This document shows positions 1-9,656 of a DNA stretch of 64,000 nt, one piece after another; positions within the stretch are counted from its first letter, which is position 1, and the number at the start of each line of letters is the position of its first letter. The translations under genes and the position numbers were made by a program. The notes below the pieces were generated by a model, which saw only the letters and a list, made by a program, of their open reading frames with translations, was not told where the DNA came from and searched no databases. This DNA comes from Desulfosarcina widdelii (GTDB lineage: Bacteria; Desulfobacterota; Desulfobacteria; Desulfobacterales; Desulfosarcinaceae): contig NZ_AP021875.1 of assembly GCF_009688965.1 (NCBI RefSeq), positions 3,348,001-3,412,000 of the forward strand. The letters run 5' to 3'.

Positions 1-383
1 GCGTCAAAAAGATCCTTGCAGATAGCCAGGCTCAAGGCCGATGCTGACGCCGCACCGGCAGCCTGAACCACTCTGGCGGAGATCATCATGTGAATACCGG
101 CGGATGCTGCGCAGGCCAGGCTGGCAAAGATGTAGATACCGATTCCCGCCATCAGCGGCCTCTTCCGACCGTAACGATCGGATATGGGTCCGTATACCAG
201 CAGAAAAACGCAATAGGAGATAAAAAAACCGATCAGCGTCAGGTTGATCACCACCAGCGGCTGACCCCACTGCTCCCGCAGCAGAGGGATGGCCGGTATG
301 TACATATCCGTGGACAGCGGAGGAAAGGCCGCCAGCAGACTGATTAATAATAGAAGCCGAAATTTCAACGCTGTTGTTCCCAT
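1..383 (-). CDS. Bcr/CflA-type MFS drug transporter, N-terminal part (cut by window edge)
   Basis: The frame is open from an ATG at 381-383 to the left edge, giving 127 visible residues of an inner-membrane proton-driven exporter. Residues 24-31 read STDMYIPA, the hallmark of the Bcr/CflA multidrug subfamily, and residues 65-77 (GPISDRYGRKRPL) are MFS motif A between membrane segments 2 and 3. The start overlaps the end of the upstream outer-membrane factor gene by 19 bases, which suggests translational coupling and makes this the last visible gene of the efflux operon. Substrate is unknown; Bcr homologues export bicyclomycin, sulfonamides or chloramphenicol. The C-terminal two thirds lie outside the window. 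Confidence 0.85.
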   Translation of the reverse strand, partial: MGTTALKFRLLLLISLLAAFPPLSTDMYIPAIPLLREQWGQPLVVINLTLIGFFISYCVFLLVYGPISDRYGRKRPLMAGIGIYIFASLACAASAGIHMMISARVVQAAGAASASALSLAICKDLFD

Positions 384-1813
384 CCGCCCCCGAGAGCTTT
401 GTATAGCGATATCAAATTGGTCGTGACCGTACCCTCGCTCTGGGCCAGTCCGTCTTGAAAGGAAAGGAGGCTGCGCTGGGCGTCGAGAACGTTGGAGAAA
501 TCAACCAGGCCGGCGGCATATCGGTCCTGGGCCAGATCCGCGGCTCGCTGGGCTGCGGCAACCGCTTTCTTCAGATGGCTGCGGCGGACCTGCTCTTCAG
601 CATAAGTGGTCAGGGCATTTTCCACCTCTTCCAGGGCGCCGAGCACGGCACCTTCGTAGGCAGCCAGATACTGCTCGGCAATGGCGTCCTGGACCTCGAT
701 GTTTTGTCTAATGGCGCCGGCGTCGAAAATCCGCCAGGATATCGACGGACCCAGGTTCCAGAACCGGCTGGACTTGTCGAAAAAGTCCCCGGAGTTGATG
801 GACTCCAGGCCGATGGAGCCCAGCAGTTGGAATTTCGGATAAAGGTCGGCCGTGGCCACGCCGATGCGGGCGCTCTGGGCGGCAAGTTGACGTTCGGCGC
901 TGCGGATGTCCGGACGCCGGCGCAGTGTGTTGGCCGGGACGCCAACGGCTAATGTCATGGGCGGCACCGGTATGGGGCGCCGCGCTTCGAGCTGCCCGCG
1001 AAGGCTGCCCGGTGCTTGTCCGGTGAGGACGGCCAGGCTGTTTTTGGCCGCCTCCAGTCCACTGCGCAGGCTGGGCAGTTGACTGCGGGTGTCCTCCAGA
1101 TTGTAGCGGGCCTGCTGAATATCGAGTTCATTGCTCAGACCGGCCTCGAACCTGGACTCGATCAGATCGACGGTCTCTTCCTGGGCCTCGATGTTGGCCA
1201 TGGCCACGTCCAGGCGGTACTGGTAAGTCCGCGCCTCGATGTAGTTGCGCGCCACCTCGGCGGCCAGGGACACCCGGACGTCTTCAAGGTCGGCCTGGAC
1301 GGCTTGCAGATCCGCATCGGCCGCCTCCACGCTGCGGCGCATGCCGCCGAAAACGTCGATCTCCCAACCCGCATCGAAGCCCGCCTCGTACCAGTCCCGT
1401 TCAACACCCGATTCCGTGCCGCTGCTGGCTTTGCTGACCCGGTTGGTCGTTACCGACCCGCCGACATCCAGAGAAGGGAAACGGTCGGCATTGGTAATCG
1501 CACGGCTGGCGCGGGATTGGCGCACCCGGGCAATTGCCTGTTTAAGATCTGGATTGGCGACCAGGGTTTTTTCGATCAGGCTGGTCAACAGGGGGTCGTC
1601 AAGGGTTTCCCACCACCGGGCCAGTTGGTCGGAATCGACCGGCTCGTCTTTCAATCCGCCTTGAAGCGGGGTTTGCCAGGTGTCCGTCAACTCAGGATCC
1701 GGCGCCGCGTAATCGGGGCCGACGGCAGCGCAGCCGGCCATCAGCAAGAGGACCGACACAACGGCCATGGCACACCGCAACCGGTTTATGGGCTGTTTTA
1801 TAGAATTACTCAT
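365..1813 (-). CDS. RND efflux outer-membrane factor, NodT/OprM-type lipoprotein
   Basis: This 482-residue protein would form the trimeric outer-membrane channel of the pump encoded just upstream. An N-terminal lipoprotein signal ends in LLLMAGC with the acylated Cys at residue 28, followed by the GPDY box usual after the Cys in NodT-type factors. The rest is the twofold repeated outer-membrane efflux protein fold with long coiled-coil stretches. A longer reading upstream is possible, but ATG 1811-1813 is preceded by GGAGG at good spacing and gives a proper signal peptide. Its ATG lies inside the stop region of the RND gene (ATGAGTAA), an 8-base overlap typical of coupled translation. Confidence 0.93.
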   Translation of the reverse strand: MSNSIKQPINRLRCAMAVVSVLLLMAGCAAVGPDYAAPDPELTDTWQTPLQGGLKDEPVDSDQLARWWETLDDPLLTSLIEKTLVANPDLKQAIARVRQSRASRAITNADRFPSLDVGGSVTTNRVSKASSGTESGVERDWYEAGFDAGWEIDVFGGMRRSVEAADADLQAVQADLEDVRVSLAAEVARNYIEARTYQYRLDVAMANIEAQEETVDLIESRFEAGLSNELDIQQARYNLEDTRSQLPSLRSGLEAAKNSLAVLTGQAPGSLRGQLEARRPIPVPPMTLAVGVPANTLRRRPDIRSAERQLAAQSARIGVATADLYPKFQLLGSIGLESINSGDFFDKSSRFWNLGPSISWRIFDAGAIRQNIEVQDAIAEQYLAAYEGAVLGALEEVENALTTYAEEQVRRSHLKKAVAAAQRAADLAQDRYAAGLVDFSNVLDAQRSLLSFQDGLAQSEGTVTTNLISLYKALGGGWEQQR

Positions 1814-4800
1814 TGGGCACCTCCAGGGAGCAGGCATTGGCTGAATGACGCTTTCCGAATCGTCGGTTCGTGGCCTCGCGCATGGTCTGAAAACCAGCAT
1901 AAAGGGCCGGAATCAAAAAGATTCCCACCAGCGTGGCCGCCAGCATGCCGTAAAACACCGTGGTGCCGATGGCCCGCCGGCTGGCGGCGCCGGCTCCGGT
2001 GGCGACAATCATGGGAAAGACTCCCAGGATGAACGAGAAGGCTGTCATCAGTACGGCCCGGTAGCGCATGCGGGCACCGGTAACAGCCGCCTCGTAGATG
2101 GAAAGCCCCGCTTCGCGCTGTTCGCGGGCGAACTCCACGATCAAAATGGCATTTTTGGCCGCCAGGCCCACCAGCAGCACCAACCCGATCTGTGCATAGA
2201 TGGAAAGCGCCAGGCCGCAGACCAAAAGGCCGGCCAGAGCTCCCAGCACGGCCACCACGATGGAAATAATCACTGGCAGGGGCTGGGTCCAGCTTTCGTA
2301 CTGGCCCACCAGGAACAAATAGCCGAAGAGCAGGGCCAGTACCATGAGAACCGTCGATTCATTGCCGATTTTTTTCTCCTGAAAACTCATGCCGGACCAA
2401 TCGAAGCCATATCCTTTGGGCAGGGTTTCCCCGGCGATGCGTTCGACAATGGTTAGGGCCTCACCGGAACTGATCGTGGGCAGGGCCGCACCAATGAAAC
2501 TGGCCGAGGAGAATTGGTTGAAGCGGGCCACCGACTGGGGGCCGAGTACCGTGGATATGGTCATCAGGCTGGACAGGGGCACCATGTTGCCGTTGTCGCT
2601 GCGCACATGCAGGCGAGTGATGTCCTCGGCCGTGTCTCGGAAAGACGCATCGGCCTGTACGGTAACCTGGAAAACCCGGTCATTGAGGTTGATATCATTG
2701 ACATAACGCGACCCCAGGTTGGCTTGAAGCGTCGAGAATACCCGGCTGACCGGCACATTGAGCAGACGCGCCTTGGTGCGGTCTAGGTTCACGGACAACT
2801 GGGGCACGTTAGCCGAGTATGCGGTAAAGGCATAGGCGATGGACGGTTCCTGGTTGAGGGCCACCATCAGCCCCTTGGATACGGCATCGATCTCCTGGGG
2901 CGACTGCCCTTCCAGGGCCTGCATCTCCAGGTTGAATCCGCCGGACAAACCCAGCCCCCGGATGGCCGGGGGAACGAAAACGTTGATGTTGGCACCGGTC
3001 ATCGTAGCTGCGATCCCTCGGATCCGGTTCTGAACGCTTTTGATTTGCAGATCGGGCGTGGTGCGCTCGTCCCAGGGGGTCAGCCCAACGAAAGCGATAC
3101 CGGCGTTTTCGCCGGCGCCGCTGATTATGCTGTAACCGCGCACACCGATGACGAAATCGACGCCCTCGATGGCCTTGATGCGCTTGGACATATCGTCAAC
3201 CAGTTCGGTGGTGCGGGCAAAAGCGGCGCCGTCGGGCAGTTGAATGTCTACGATCATGAACCCTTTGTCCTCTTCGGGCAGAAAGCTCGTGGGTACGATG
3301 CCGAAAAGCCGCCACACGCCGACGCTGATGATGACCAGGATTAACAGTGCAATTGCGATCTTGCGCACCAGCCAGCCGGAAACGGCCACATAGAGGTTGC
3401 GCGAGCCGTTCAGGGCGCGGTTGAACCAGGCCAGGGGGCCTCGGCGAGCTGGTTTCGGTTTTCGCAGCAGCAGGCTGCACAGTGCCGGACTCAGGCTCAG
3501 GGCGTTGATTGCCGACAGCAGCACGGCCACGCAGATGGTAACGGCGAACTGCCGATAGATCTGGCCGGTAATGCCGGGCAAGAAACCCACCGGTACGAAC
3601 ACGGCGAGCAGCACCAGAGTGGTGGCGATGATCGGGCCGGTTACCTGTTCCATGCTGCGTTCGGCCGCACAACGGGAATCGAGCCCCTCGTCGGCCATCA
3701 CCCGCTGGACGTTTTCCACCACCACGATGGCATCGTCAACCACCAGGCCGATAGCCAGAATCAGAGCGAAGAGCGTGATGGTGTTGGCCGAATAGCCCAT
3801 GGCGATCAAAAGGGCAAAGGTGCCGACCAGTGATACCGGGATGGTCAGGGTCGGGATCAGGGTGGCCCGCCAGTCCTGGAGAAAGATATAGGTCACCCCC
3901 ACCACCAGGCAAAAGGTAATCAGCAGGGTGAGCACGATCTCTTCGATGGCGGCGGAGACGAATTTGGTTGAATCGTAGATCACATCGTATCCGACCCCTT
4001 CGGGCAGCCGCGATTCAAGCGCTTTCAGGGATGCGCGCACATTCTCCATGGTTTGCAGGGCGTTGCTGCCCGGTGTCTGGTAAACGGCCAGTGGAATGCC
4101 CGGCTGGCCGTTGAGCGTATCTTCTGACGCATAGGACTCGCTGCCCAGCTCGATCCGCGCCACGTCGCCCAGCCTTACGATACCCGCTTTGGCGTTGGTC
4201 TGAACCACGATATCCTCGAACTCCGCCGGCTCGGTCAGGCGCCCTCTCACCTTCAGCGTGTACTGGACCTGCTGACCCTCGGCCATGGGCGCGGTGCCGA
4301 TGGAACCGGCGGCGGCCAGCAGGTTCTGCTCCTTAATGGCGCTGATCACGTCATCGGCGGTCAACCCCAGAGCGGTGAGCCGGGTGGGATCCAGCCAGAT
4401 GCGCATGCTGTAGTCGTGGGAACCGAAGGGACTGGCCTCGCTGACCCCCTCCACCCGTTTGAGCGTATCGCTGACGTTGATGGAGACCCAGTTGGCCAGG
4501 GGCAAAACATCCCGACTGGTGTCCTTGTAATAAAAAAACAGCACGCCCAGCATGTCCGACGAACGCTGGCGCACGGAAATCCCCTGCTCGGTAACTTCGC
4601 TGGGCAGACTGGACTGGGCCTCCTGGACACGGTTGAGCACGTTGACCTGGGCAATGTTAGCATCAGTGCCCACGGCAAAATAAATGGAGAGGGAATAGCT
4701 GCCGTTGTTGGTGGCCTTGGAGGACATGTAGAGCATGTCATCCACCCCGTTGATCCGGGCTTCCAGCGGGGATGCCACCGAGGCTGCCACCTCTTCGGCG

Positions 4801-4964
4801 TTGGCACCGGGATAGGTGGCGGAGACCCGGATTTCCGGCGGCACAATCTTGCCTGGATACTCGGACACCGCAATATTGAAAATGGCCAGAAGGCCGGCAA
4901 AGGTGATGATCAGGGAAACCACCATTGCCAAACGGGGCCGTTGAATGAATATTTTGGAGAGCAT
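1806..4964 (-). CDS. RND multidrug efflux permease, HAE1 family (AcrB/MexB-like)
   Basis: An inner-membrane proton/drug antiporter of 1052 residues, the normal length for AcrB-type proteins. The start [10 protein letters not shown] is the classical HAE1 N-terminus and is preceded by AAAGAGG, so it is preferred over the ATG nine codons upstream. The proton-relay residues are present: the Asp pair in [13 protein letters not shown] near residue 407, and the Lys of [13 protein letters not shown] near residue 936. Two large periplasmic porter/docking regions follow membrane segments 1 and 7, as expected. It is encoded between its adaptor (upstream) and its outer-membrane factor (downstream, overlapping), a complete tripartite system. 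Substrates cannot be read from sequence, but drugs, dyes or bile-type compounds are usual for this family. Confidence 0.95.
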   Translation of the reverse strand: MLSKIFIQRPRLAMVVSLIITFAGLLAIFNIAVSEYPGKIVPPEIRVSATYPGANAEEVAASVASPLEARINGVDDMLYMSSKATNNGSYSLSIYFAVGTDANIAQVNVLNRVQEAQSSLPSEVTEQGISVRQRSSDMLGVLFFYYKDTSRDVLPLANWVSINVSDTLKRVEGVSEASPFGSHDYSMRIWLDPTRLTALGLTADDVISAIKEQNLLAAAGSIGTAPMAEGQQVQYTLKVRGRLTEPAEFEDIVVQTNAKAGIVRLGDVARIELGSESYASEDTLNGQPGIPLAVYQTPGSNALQTMENVRASLKALESRLPEGVGYDVIYDSTKFVSAAIEEIVLTLLITFCLVVGVTYIFLQDWRATLIPTLTIPVSLVGTFALLIAMGYSANTITLFALILAIGLVVDDAIVVVENVQRVMADEGLDSRCAAERSMEQVTGPIIATTLVLLAVFVPVGFLPGITGQIYRQFAVTICVAVLLSAINALSLSPALCSLLLRKPKPARRGPLAWFNRALNGSRNLYVAVSGWLVRKIAIALLILVIISVGVWRLFGIVPTSFLPEEDKGFMIVDIQLPDGAAFARTTELVDDMSKRIKAIEGVDFVIGVRGYSIISGAGENAGIAFVGLTPWDERTTPDLQIKSVQNRIRGIAATMTGANINVFVPPAIRGLGLSGGFNLEMQALEGQSPQEIDAVSKGLMVALNQEPSIAYAFTAYSANVPQLSVNLDRTKARLLNVPVSRVFSTLQANLGSRYVNDINLNDRVFQVTVQADASFRDTAEDITRLHVRSDNGNMVPLSSLMTISTVLGPQSVARFNQFSSASFIGAALPTISSGEALTIVERIAGETLPKGYGFDWSGMSFQEKKIGNESTVLMVLALLFGYLFLVGQYESWTQPLPVIISIVVAVLGALAGLLVCGLALSIYAQIGLVLLVGLAAKNAILIVEFAREQREAGLSIYEAAVTGARMRYRAVLMTAFSFILGVFPMIVATGAGAASRRAIGTTVFYGMLAATLVGIFLIPALYAGFQTMREATNRRFGKRHSANACSLEVPNE

Positions 4965-4990
4965 AATCGAACCTCTTTGTTCAGTGTCCA

Positions 4991-5117
4991 TCCAGAAATG
5001 ACCAATTTGCCCGATATCGGCGTTGCGCGAAAAATTCTATCCTCGAAATATTAACCATATGCCTGCGGTAGAATTTTTCGTGCGCCTTGATCTCGAACAA
5101 ATTTGCCTATTTCTGGA
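4991..5117. repeat. Dispersed palindromic repeat, family A, copy 1 (diverged)
   Basis: An imperfect inverted repeat whose outer arms are TCCAGAAAT and ATTTCTGGA. Inside it carries CCCGATATCGGCGTTGCG on one arm and CGCCTTGATCTCGAAC on the other, segments shared with the copies at 18121-18245 and 26704-26827. It lies between the adaptor and permease genes of the second pump, inside the presumed operon, so it would be transcribed as a stem-loop. Confidence 0.7.
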
Positions 5118-5127
5118 CGAACACGAT

Positions 5128-6270
5128 TTACTGCTTGCCCGCGGATTGGGGATTGACCGTCTGTCCGGTGCGAATCTTTTGAACGCCCGACACTACAACG
5201 GTTTCGCCGGCCATCAGGCCGCTTTTCACGGCCCATTGCGTTCCAATGGTGACACCGGTGGCGATGTTGCGCCGTTGAACCCGATTTTCGGTATCGACGA
5301 CAAACACATACTGGCCCTGACGGTCTTCGAGCACGGCGCGCTGCGGCACCACGGGCATGTTTTGCGGATTGGCCAGGCTGAGTTCGACGGTAACGAACTG
5401 GCCCGGCAAAAGCAGCTCGTCGGGATTGTCGAACATGGCGCGCACCGCCACGGTGCCGGTAGTGCTGTCCACCTCGTTATCGGTGAATTCGATCCGTCCG
5501 GGAAGCGCGTACATGGCGCCGTTGGGCAGCCGCAAATGCGGCACGAGATCCTTCTTGGCGTCTTCGAAAGACTTGCCCTGTCCCTGGATGCCCAAAAGAA
5601 CGTCCACGCGGTCAGATTCACTCACCGAATAGACCACGCGAATCGGATTCAACTGGACGATGCGCGCCAGCGGTCCCGATTCCGGACCCACCAGATTTCC
5701 CCGGGTAAAATTGGAAACACCGATGCGCCCGCTGATGGGTGACTTGATCGTCGTGTAGTCCAGGTTCAAACGCGAGACATCCAGGGTGGCAACGGCCTGG
5801 TTCACCTTGGCCTGGGCCTCCTGCTCATCGGCCAGGGCGGTTTCCAAGTCGGTTTTGGAAACGCCTCCGGATCTGACGTTCTGGAGTCGTTCGCGGTATT
5901 GACGGGCTTTGCTGAGCGCAGCCCTGGCCTCGGCGGCCTTGGCATCATCCGCCTTAACCTGGGCGGCATAGGGGGCCTGCTCGATGACGTAAAGCAGATC
6001 TCCGCTCTTGACCCGGCTGCCCTCGGTGAATGCAACTTTCTCCAGATAGCCCTGCACCCGGGCCTGGACATCCACGGCCTGGATCGCCTCGACCCGACCC
6101 ACATGAGTCATGGGCGGGTTGACGGCCTTTTCGGTGATCACGGCCACCTCCACCAGCGGCGGTGGTGCCTGGGCCTTGGATTGGGCGCCGGCATGGGAAG
6201 CCGTGGCCAGGATCAGCATAATCAACCCGCCAATTACCAACTGGCGGGTTTTGCGTTGGATTGGTACCAT
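5128..6270 (-). CDS. RND periplasmic adaptor (membrane fusion protein, AcrA/MexA-like)
   Basis: A 380-residue periplasmic adaptor that should bridge the HAE1 permease and the outer-membrane factor encoded downstream. It has a signal peptide (residues about 1-30, ending in TASHAGAQS) without a lipobox, so it is probably soluble or signal-anchored rather than acylated. Domains in order are a beta-barrel/lipoyl half (VDVQARVQGYLEKVAF near residue 68), an alpha-helical hairpin with the ARAALSKARQYRERLQ segment, the second lipoyl half (SPISGRIGVSNFTRGNLV) and a C-terminal beta-barrel. The start is supported by GGGAG upstream. A 210-base gap with a clear operator-like dyad precedes it, so this system probably has its own promoter. 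Confidence 0.93.
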   Translation of the reverse strand: MVPIQRKTRQLVIGGLIMLILATASHAGAQSKAQAPPPLVEVAVITEKAVNPPMTHVGRVEAIQAVDVQARVQGYLEKVAFTEGSRVKSGDLLYVIEQAPYAAQVKADDAKAAEARAALSKARQYRERLQNVRSGGVSKTDLETALADEQEAQAKVNQAVATLDVSRLNLDYTTIKSPISGRIGVSNFTRGNLVGPESGPLARIVQLNPIRVVYSVSESDRVDVLLGIQGQGKSFEDAKKDLVPHLRLPNGAMYALPGRIEFTDNEVDSTTGTVAVRAMFDNPDELLLPGQFVTVELSLANPQNMPVVPQRAVLEDRQGQYVFVVDTENRVQRRNIATGVTIGTQWAVKSGLMAGETVVVSGVQKIRTGQTVNPQSAGKQ

Positions 6271-6357
6271 TTTATTTTCTCCCGTGTTCGATTTTTCACC
6301 TCTGCTTGCCCCAGGGGACGGAACAGTTTCTGAAAGGAAATACCTGCCCTAAATTCA

Positions 6358-6378
6358 ATTGTTATGCAATGTAACAAT
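6358..6378. promoter_or_regulatory. Perfect 7-7-7 dyad in the leader of the second RND operon (possible repressor operator)
   Basis: ATTGTTA and TAACAAT form a perfect inverted repeat around a 7-base centre, about 90 bases upstream of the adaptor start. On the minus strand it overlaps a plausible promoter (TTGTAA, 17 bases, CATAAC). This placement is like TetR/AcrR-type operators of efflux operons, but no such repressor gene lies in the window, so the assignment is inference. Confidence 0.4.
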
Positions 6379-6481
6379 CGACATTACAAAACTCAAACAT
6401 TTTTTTAAAAAAAGAATTTGAAATAGGAATTGCCGATCGGCGGTGCGGGGCAAAACGAAGCAACGGTAGCGGTTTCAGGAT

Positions 6482-9400
6482 TTATGCGCTTTGCGTGGAC
6501 CCGGAAGTCAACACAGCCTGTTTCCCGCTCCCGGAAACAGCAGGATCGAATCGACGCCCACGATTCTTAAACAGCCGGGCGACATCTTCGACGATTACAT
6601 AGAGCGAAGGCACCAGCCCCAGGGTGATCAGGGTGGCGAAAAGCACACCGAATCCCAGGGAAATGGCCATGGGGATCATCATCCGCGCTTGACGGGAAGT
6701 TTCCGTAATCATCGGCATCAGGCCGCCGAAGGTGGTCACCGTGGTGAGCAAAATCGGCCGGAAGCGCTGGATGCCGGCCGAAATCACGGATTCCCTGACC
6801 CCCATCCCGGATTTGACATAGCGGTTGGCCAGGTCGATCAACACCAGCGAGTCGTTGACCACCACGCCGGACAGGGCCACCACGCCGAACAGACTGTTCA
6901 GCGACAGGGCATAACCCATTAACAGGTGGCCCAAAATGGCGCCGATGACGCCAAAAGGGATACTCATCATGATGATCAAAGGCTGGGCGTAACTTCTAAA
7001 CGGTATGGCCAGAAGCGCATAGACGCAGAAAAGGGCCAGCATCGAACCGGTGATCAGGGCGCTGATGCTTTCGCGCATATCGGCCTGATGCCCCTCGAAG
7101 CTGTAGCTCAGCCCCGGATAGCGCTTCATCAGATCGGGCAGCAGAGACGATTTGAGTTCGTTCATGATGTTTTCCGCCTTGGACGGCGGAGAGACATTGG
7201 CCGTTACGGAGATATCCCGGCAGCCGTTGGTGCGCTCGATGGACGTATACGCCCGGCCGGCGGTCATGGTAACCGCATCGCGCAGATAGATCTCGCCCTC
7301 GGGCGCCTGCAGGATCATGTTTTCCAGGGTGGCTTCGGCGGCACGCTCGTTCTCGGGCAGGCTGACCCGAACCGAGACCTCGTTCTGACCGCGCTGCAGC
7401 TTCATCGCCTCGGCGCCCTGAAAGGCGTAACGCACCTGCTCGGCCACCGACTGGGAGGTCAGCCCCATGCGTTCGCCCAGGGGCCGCAGATTGATGTCGA
7501 ACTGGCGCTTGCCCTGCTCCGATCCGTCGTCGATATCGTGAACGATGGAAAAATCGGCCAGCATCGCGGCCAGGTCCTCGCCGGCGGATTCCAACGTCTT
7601 CGTATCCGAATGGCTGAGCATCACGGTGAGGTTCTTGCCCGATCCCGGGCCGCCCATGTTGGACTCGAAGCGGATGCTTTCCAGTCCGGCGATGTCTCCC
7701 GCCGCCTGGCGCCACTTCTCGACCACCTTGGAGGTGGAAATGGGCCGCTTGTCCGTATCGGTCAGAAAGATACGCACCGCGATAGTGTTGCCCGATACGT
7801 TGCAGAGCACCCCCTTGGCCAGCTCCTCGCCGCCGTTTTCGGCAACCACCGCCTGGGCCGATTCCAGCAGATGGTTTTCGACTTTCTCAAGACGCGCCTT
7901 GGCGCTGCCGTAGGGCAAGGTTGCCGAAGCATAGGCGTAATCCGATTCGTTGGCCGGAAACATCTCCAGCCCCATTCGTCCCGAGGCCACATAGCCGCCC
8001 AGGGCCAGGATCAGAAAAAGGCCGAAGGCCATAACCGAATAGCGCTGTTTGATCATAAACTCCAGCAAATCGCCGTACCGGTGGCGCACGAAGCGCTCGA
8101 AGGCTTCGCTGAAGCGCGCCTGCCAGCGTTCCAGATAATTCAGGGGCCACATGGGGGTGCTACGTTTGCGATGACCCAGGTGGGCCGGCAGGATAAAAAG
8201 GCTTTCGATGAGCGACACGCCGAACACCGCGATCACCACCAGGGGGATCACCTTGAAAATCTTGCCCATGAAACCGGGCACGAACATCAGCGGCATGAAC
8301 GTCACCAGGTTGGTCAGAACGGAGAACACCACCGGCAGGGCCACTTCCCGGGCGCCGGCCACGGACGCTTCGAGGGGGTCCAGCCCCTGGCGGCGCCAGT
8401 GGTAGATGTTTTCGCCGACCACCACCGCGTCGTCGACCACGATGCCCAGGGTGACGATAAAAGCGAACATGCTGATCATGTTGATGGAAAAAAAGGTTCC
8501 CGAAAGGAAGATGAACGATCCCATGAAAGAAATCGGAATTCCCAGGCTGACCCAGAAGGCCAACCGGGTTTCCAGGAACAGGGCCAGGAAAATAAAAACC
8601 AGGGCCAGCCCCTGAAGAGCGTTTTTCATCAGCAGCTCGGCGCGCTCGGTAAACCCTTCCGAGTGGTCGTCGAGCAGGGTCAGGCGCAGGCCCTTGGGAA
8701 GCGAAACGTTCAATTCCTCCATGATTTTCTTGCCGACGTCGGCAACCTCGGTGGGCGTCTGGTTTCCGACCCGGTAGACTTCGATCATCACCGCCGGTTC
8801 GCCGTCGAACTCGGCCCAGGTGTGGGATTCCTCGAAGGCCTCGCGCACCGTGGCCACCTGGCCCAAAAGTACCTGGGAGCCGTCGCTTCCGGTCAATACC
8901 GGCAGTTGGGCGTACTGCCGGGCGTATTCGCGCTGGTCCTTGACCCGCACCAGGATATCGCCGCCAGAGGTTTTGAGGCTGCCGCCGCCAAGTTCCACCG
9001 AGGCATTGGCGATGGTATCGGCGACATCGCCGAGGGTGATCCCGTAGCGCCGCAGGGTGGCCTGGGGGATCTCCACCCGGATTTCATAATCCTTGACGCC
9101 GGTGAGGTCCACCTGGTTGATGTGCTCGCTTTCCAGCAGCTTGTCGCGCACCTGGTCTGCGGTGGCGCGCAGGGTCAGGTCGTCCACATCGCCGGAAAGG
9201 GCTATCGTCAGCACGCCACGCTTGTGCTCGGCGATGGTGACCTGGGGGTCCTCGGCCTCGTCGGGAAAGGTGTTGATGCGGTCGACCTCGCTTTTGATCT
9301 CCTGCCACAGACGGGTCACATCGGCACCCTCGATAATGTCGACGCTGATGCTGGCGCTGCCTTCGGAGGCCGTCGAGGAAATTTCGTCCACGCCTTCCAG

Positions 9401-9649
9401 GTCCTGGATCGCCTCCTCGACGGCCAAGACGATGCCGTCCTCCACCTCTTCGGGGCTGGCACCGGGATAGGACACCGAAATTTCAACGGTGTCGATGGTG
9501 AAATCGGGAAACATTTCCTGTTTGACACGGAAGCCGGCGATCAGCCCCCCAACCAGGAAAACGAACATCAACAGGTTGGCGACCACCGAGTTGCCCGCCA
9601 TCCACGCGATGGGCCCGCGGCTCAAGTTCTGGCGATGGGATGCTTGCAT
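6482..9649 (-). CDS. RND efflux permease, HAE-like with atypical membrane segment 10
   Basis: A second inner-membrane RND antiporter of 1055 residues. The start MQASHRQNL is chosen because AAGGTGAGGG precedes it and it lies 7 bases after the adaptor stop. Segment 4 has GIVVDDAVVVGEN, the HAE-type Asp pair near residue 402, rather than the single-Asp signature of heavy-metal (CusA/CzcA/CnrA) pumps. Segment 10, around residues 920-935, reads GVVVNDSLVLIDLANRY. The Lys found there in AcrB ([10 protein letters not shown]) is replaced, which marks a separate branch of RND proteins found in many marine proteobacteria. It is encoded downstream of its adaptor and outer-membrane factor and of an ECF sigma/anti-sigma module. 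The mismatch between metal-type regulation and drug-type pump is notable. Confidence 0.92.
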   Translation of the reverse strand: MQASHRQNLSRGPIAWMAGNSVVANLLMFVFLVGGLIAGFRVKQEMFPDFTIDTVEISVSYPGASPEEVEDGIVLAVEEAIQDLEGVDEISSTASEGSASISVDIIEGADVTRLWQEIKSEVDRINTFPDEAEDPQVTIAEHKRGVLTIALSGDVDDLTLRATADQVRDKLLESEHINQVDLTGVKDYEIRVEIPQATLRRYGITLGDVADTIANASVELGGGSLKTSGGDILVRVKDQREYARQYAQLPVLTGSDGSQVLLGQVATVREAFEESHTWAEFDGEPAVMIEVYRVGNQTPTEVADVGKKIMEELNVSLPKGLRLTLLDDHSEGFTERAELLMKNALQGLALVFIFLALFLETRLAFWVSLGIPISFMGSFIFLSGTFFSINMISMFAFIVTLGIVVDDAVVVGENIYHWRRQGLDPLEASVAGAREVALPVVFSVLTNLVTFMPLMFVPGFMGKIFKVIPLVVIAVFGVSLIESLFILPAHLGHRKRSTPMWPLNYLERWQARFSEAFERFVRHRYGDLLEFMIKQRYSVMAFGLFLILALGGYVASGRMGLEMFPANESDYAYASATLPYGSAKARLEKVENHLLESAQAVVAENGGEELAKGVLCNVSGNTIAVRIFLTDTDKRPISTSKVVEKWRQAAGDIAGLESIRFESNMGGPGSGKNLTVMLSHSDTKTLESAGEDLAAMLADFSIVHDIDDGSEQGKRQFDINLRPLGERMGLTSQSVAEQVRYAFQGAEAMKLQRGQNEVSVRVSLPENERAAEATLENMILQAPEGEIYLRDAVTMTAGRAYTSIERTNGCRDISVTANVSPPSKAENIMNELKSSLLPDLMKRYPGLSYSFEGHQADMRESISALITGSMLALFCVYALLAIPFRSYAQPLIIMMSIPFGVIGAILGHLLMGYALSLNSLFGVVALSGVVVNDSLVLIDLANRYVKSGMGVRESVISAGIQRFRPILLTTVTTFGGLMPMITETSRQARMMIPMAISLGFGVLFATLITLGLVPSLYVIVEDVARLFKNRGRRFDPAVSGSGKQAVLTSGSTQSA

Positions 9650-9656
9650 GGCGCCC

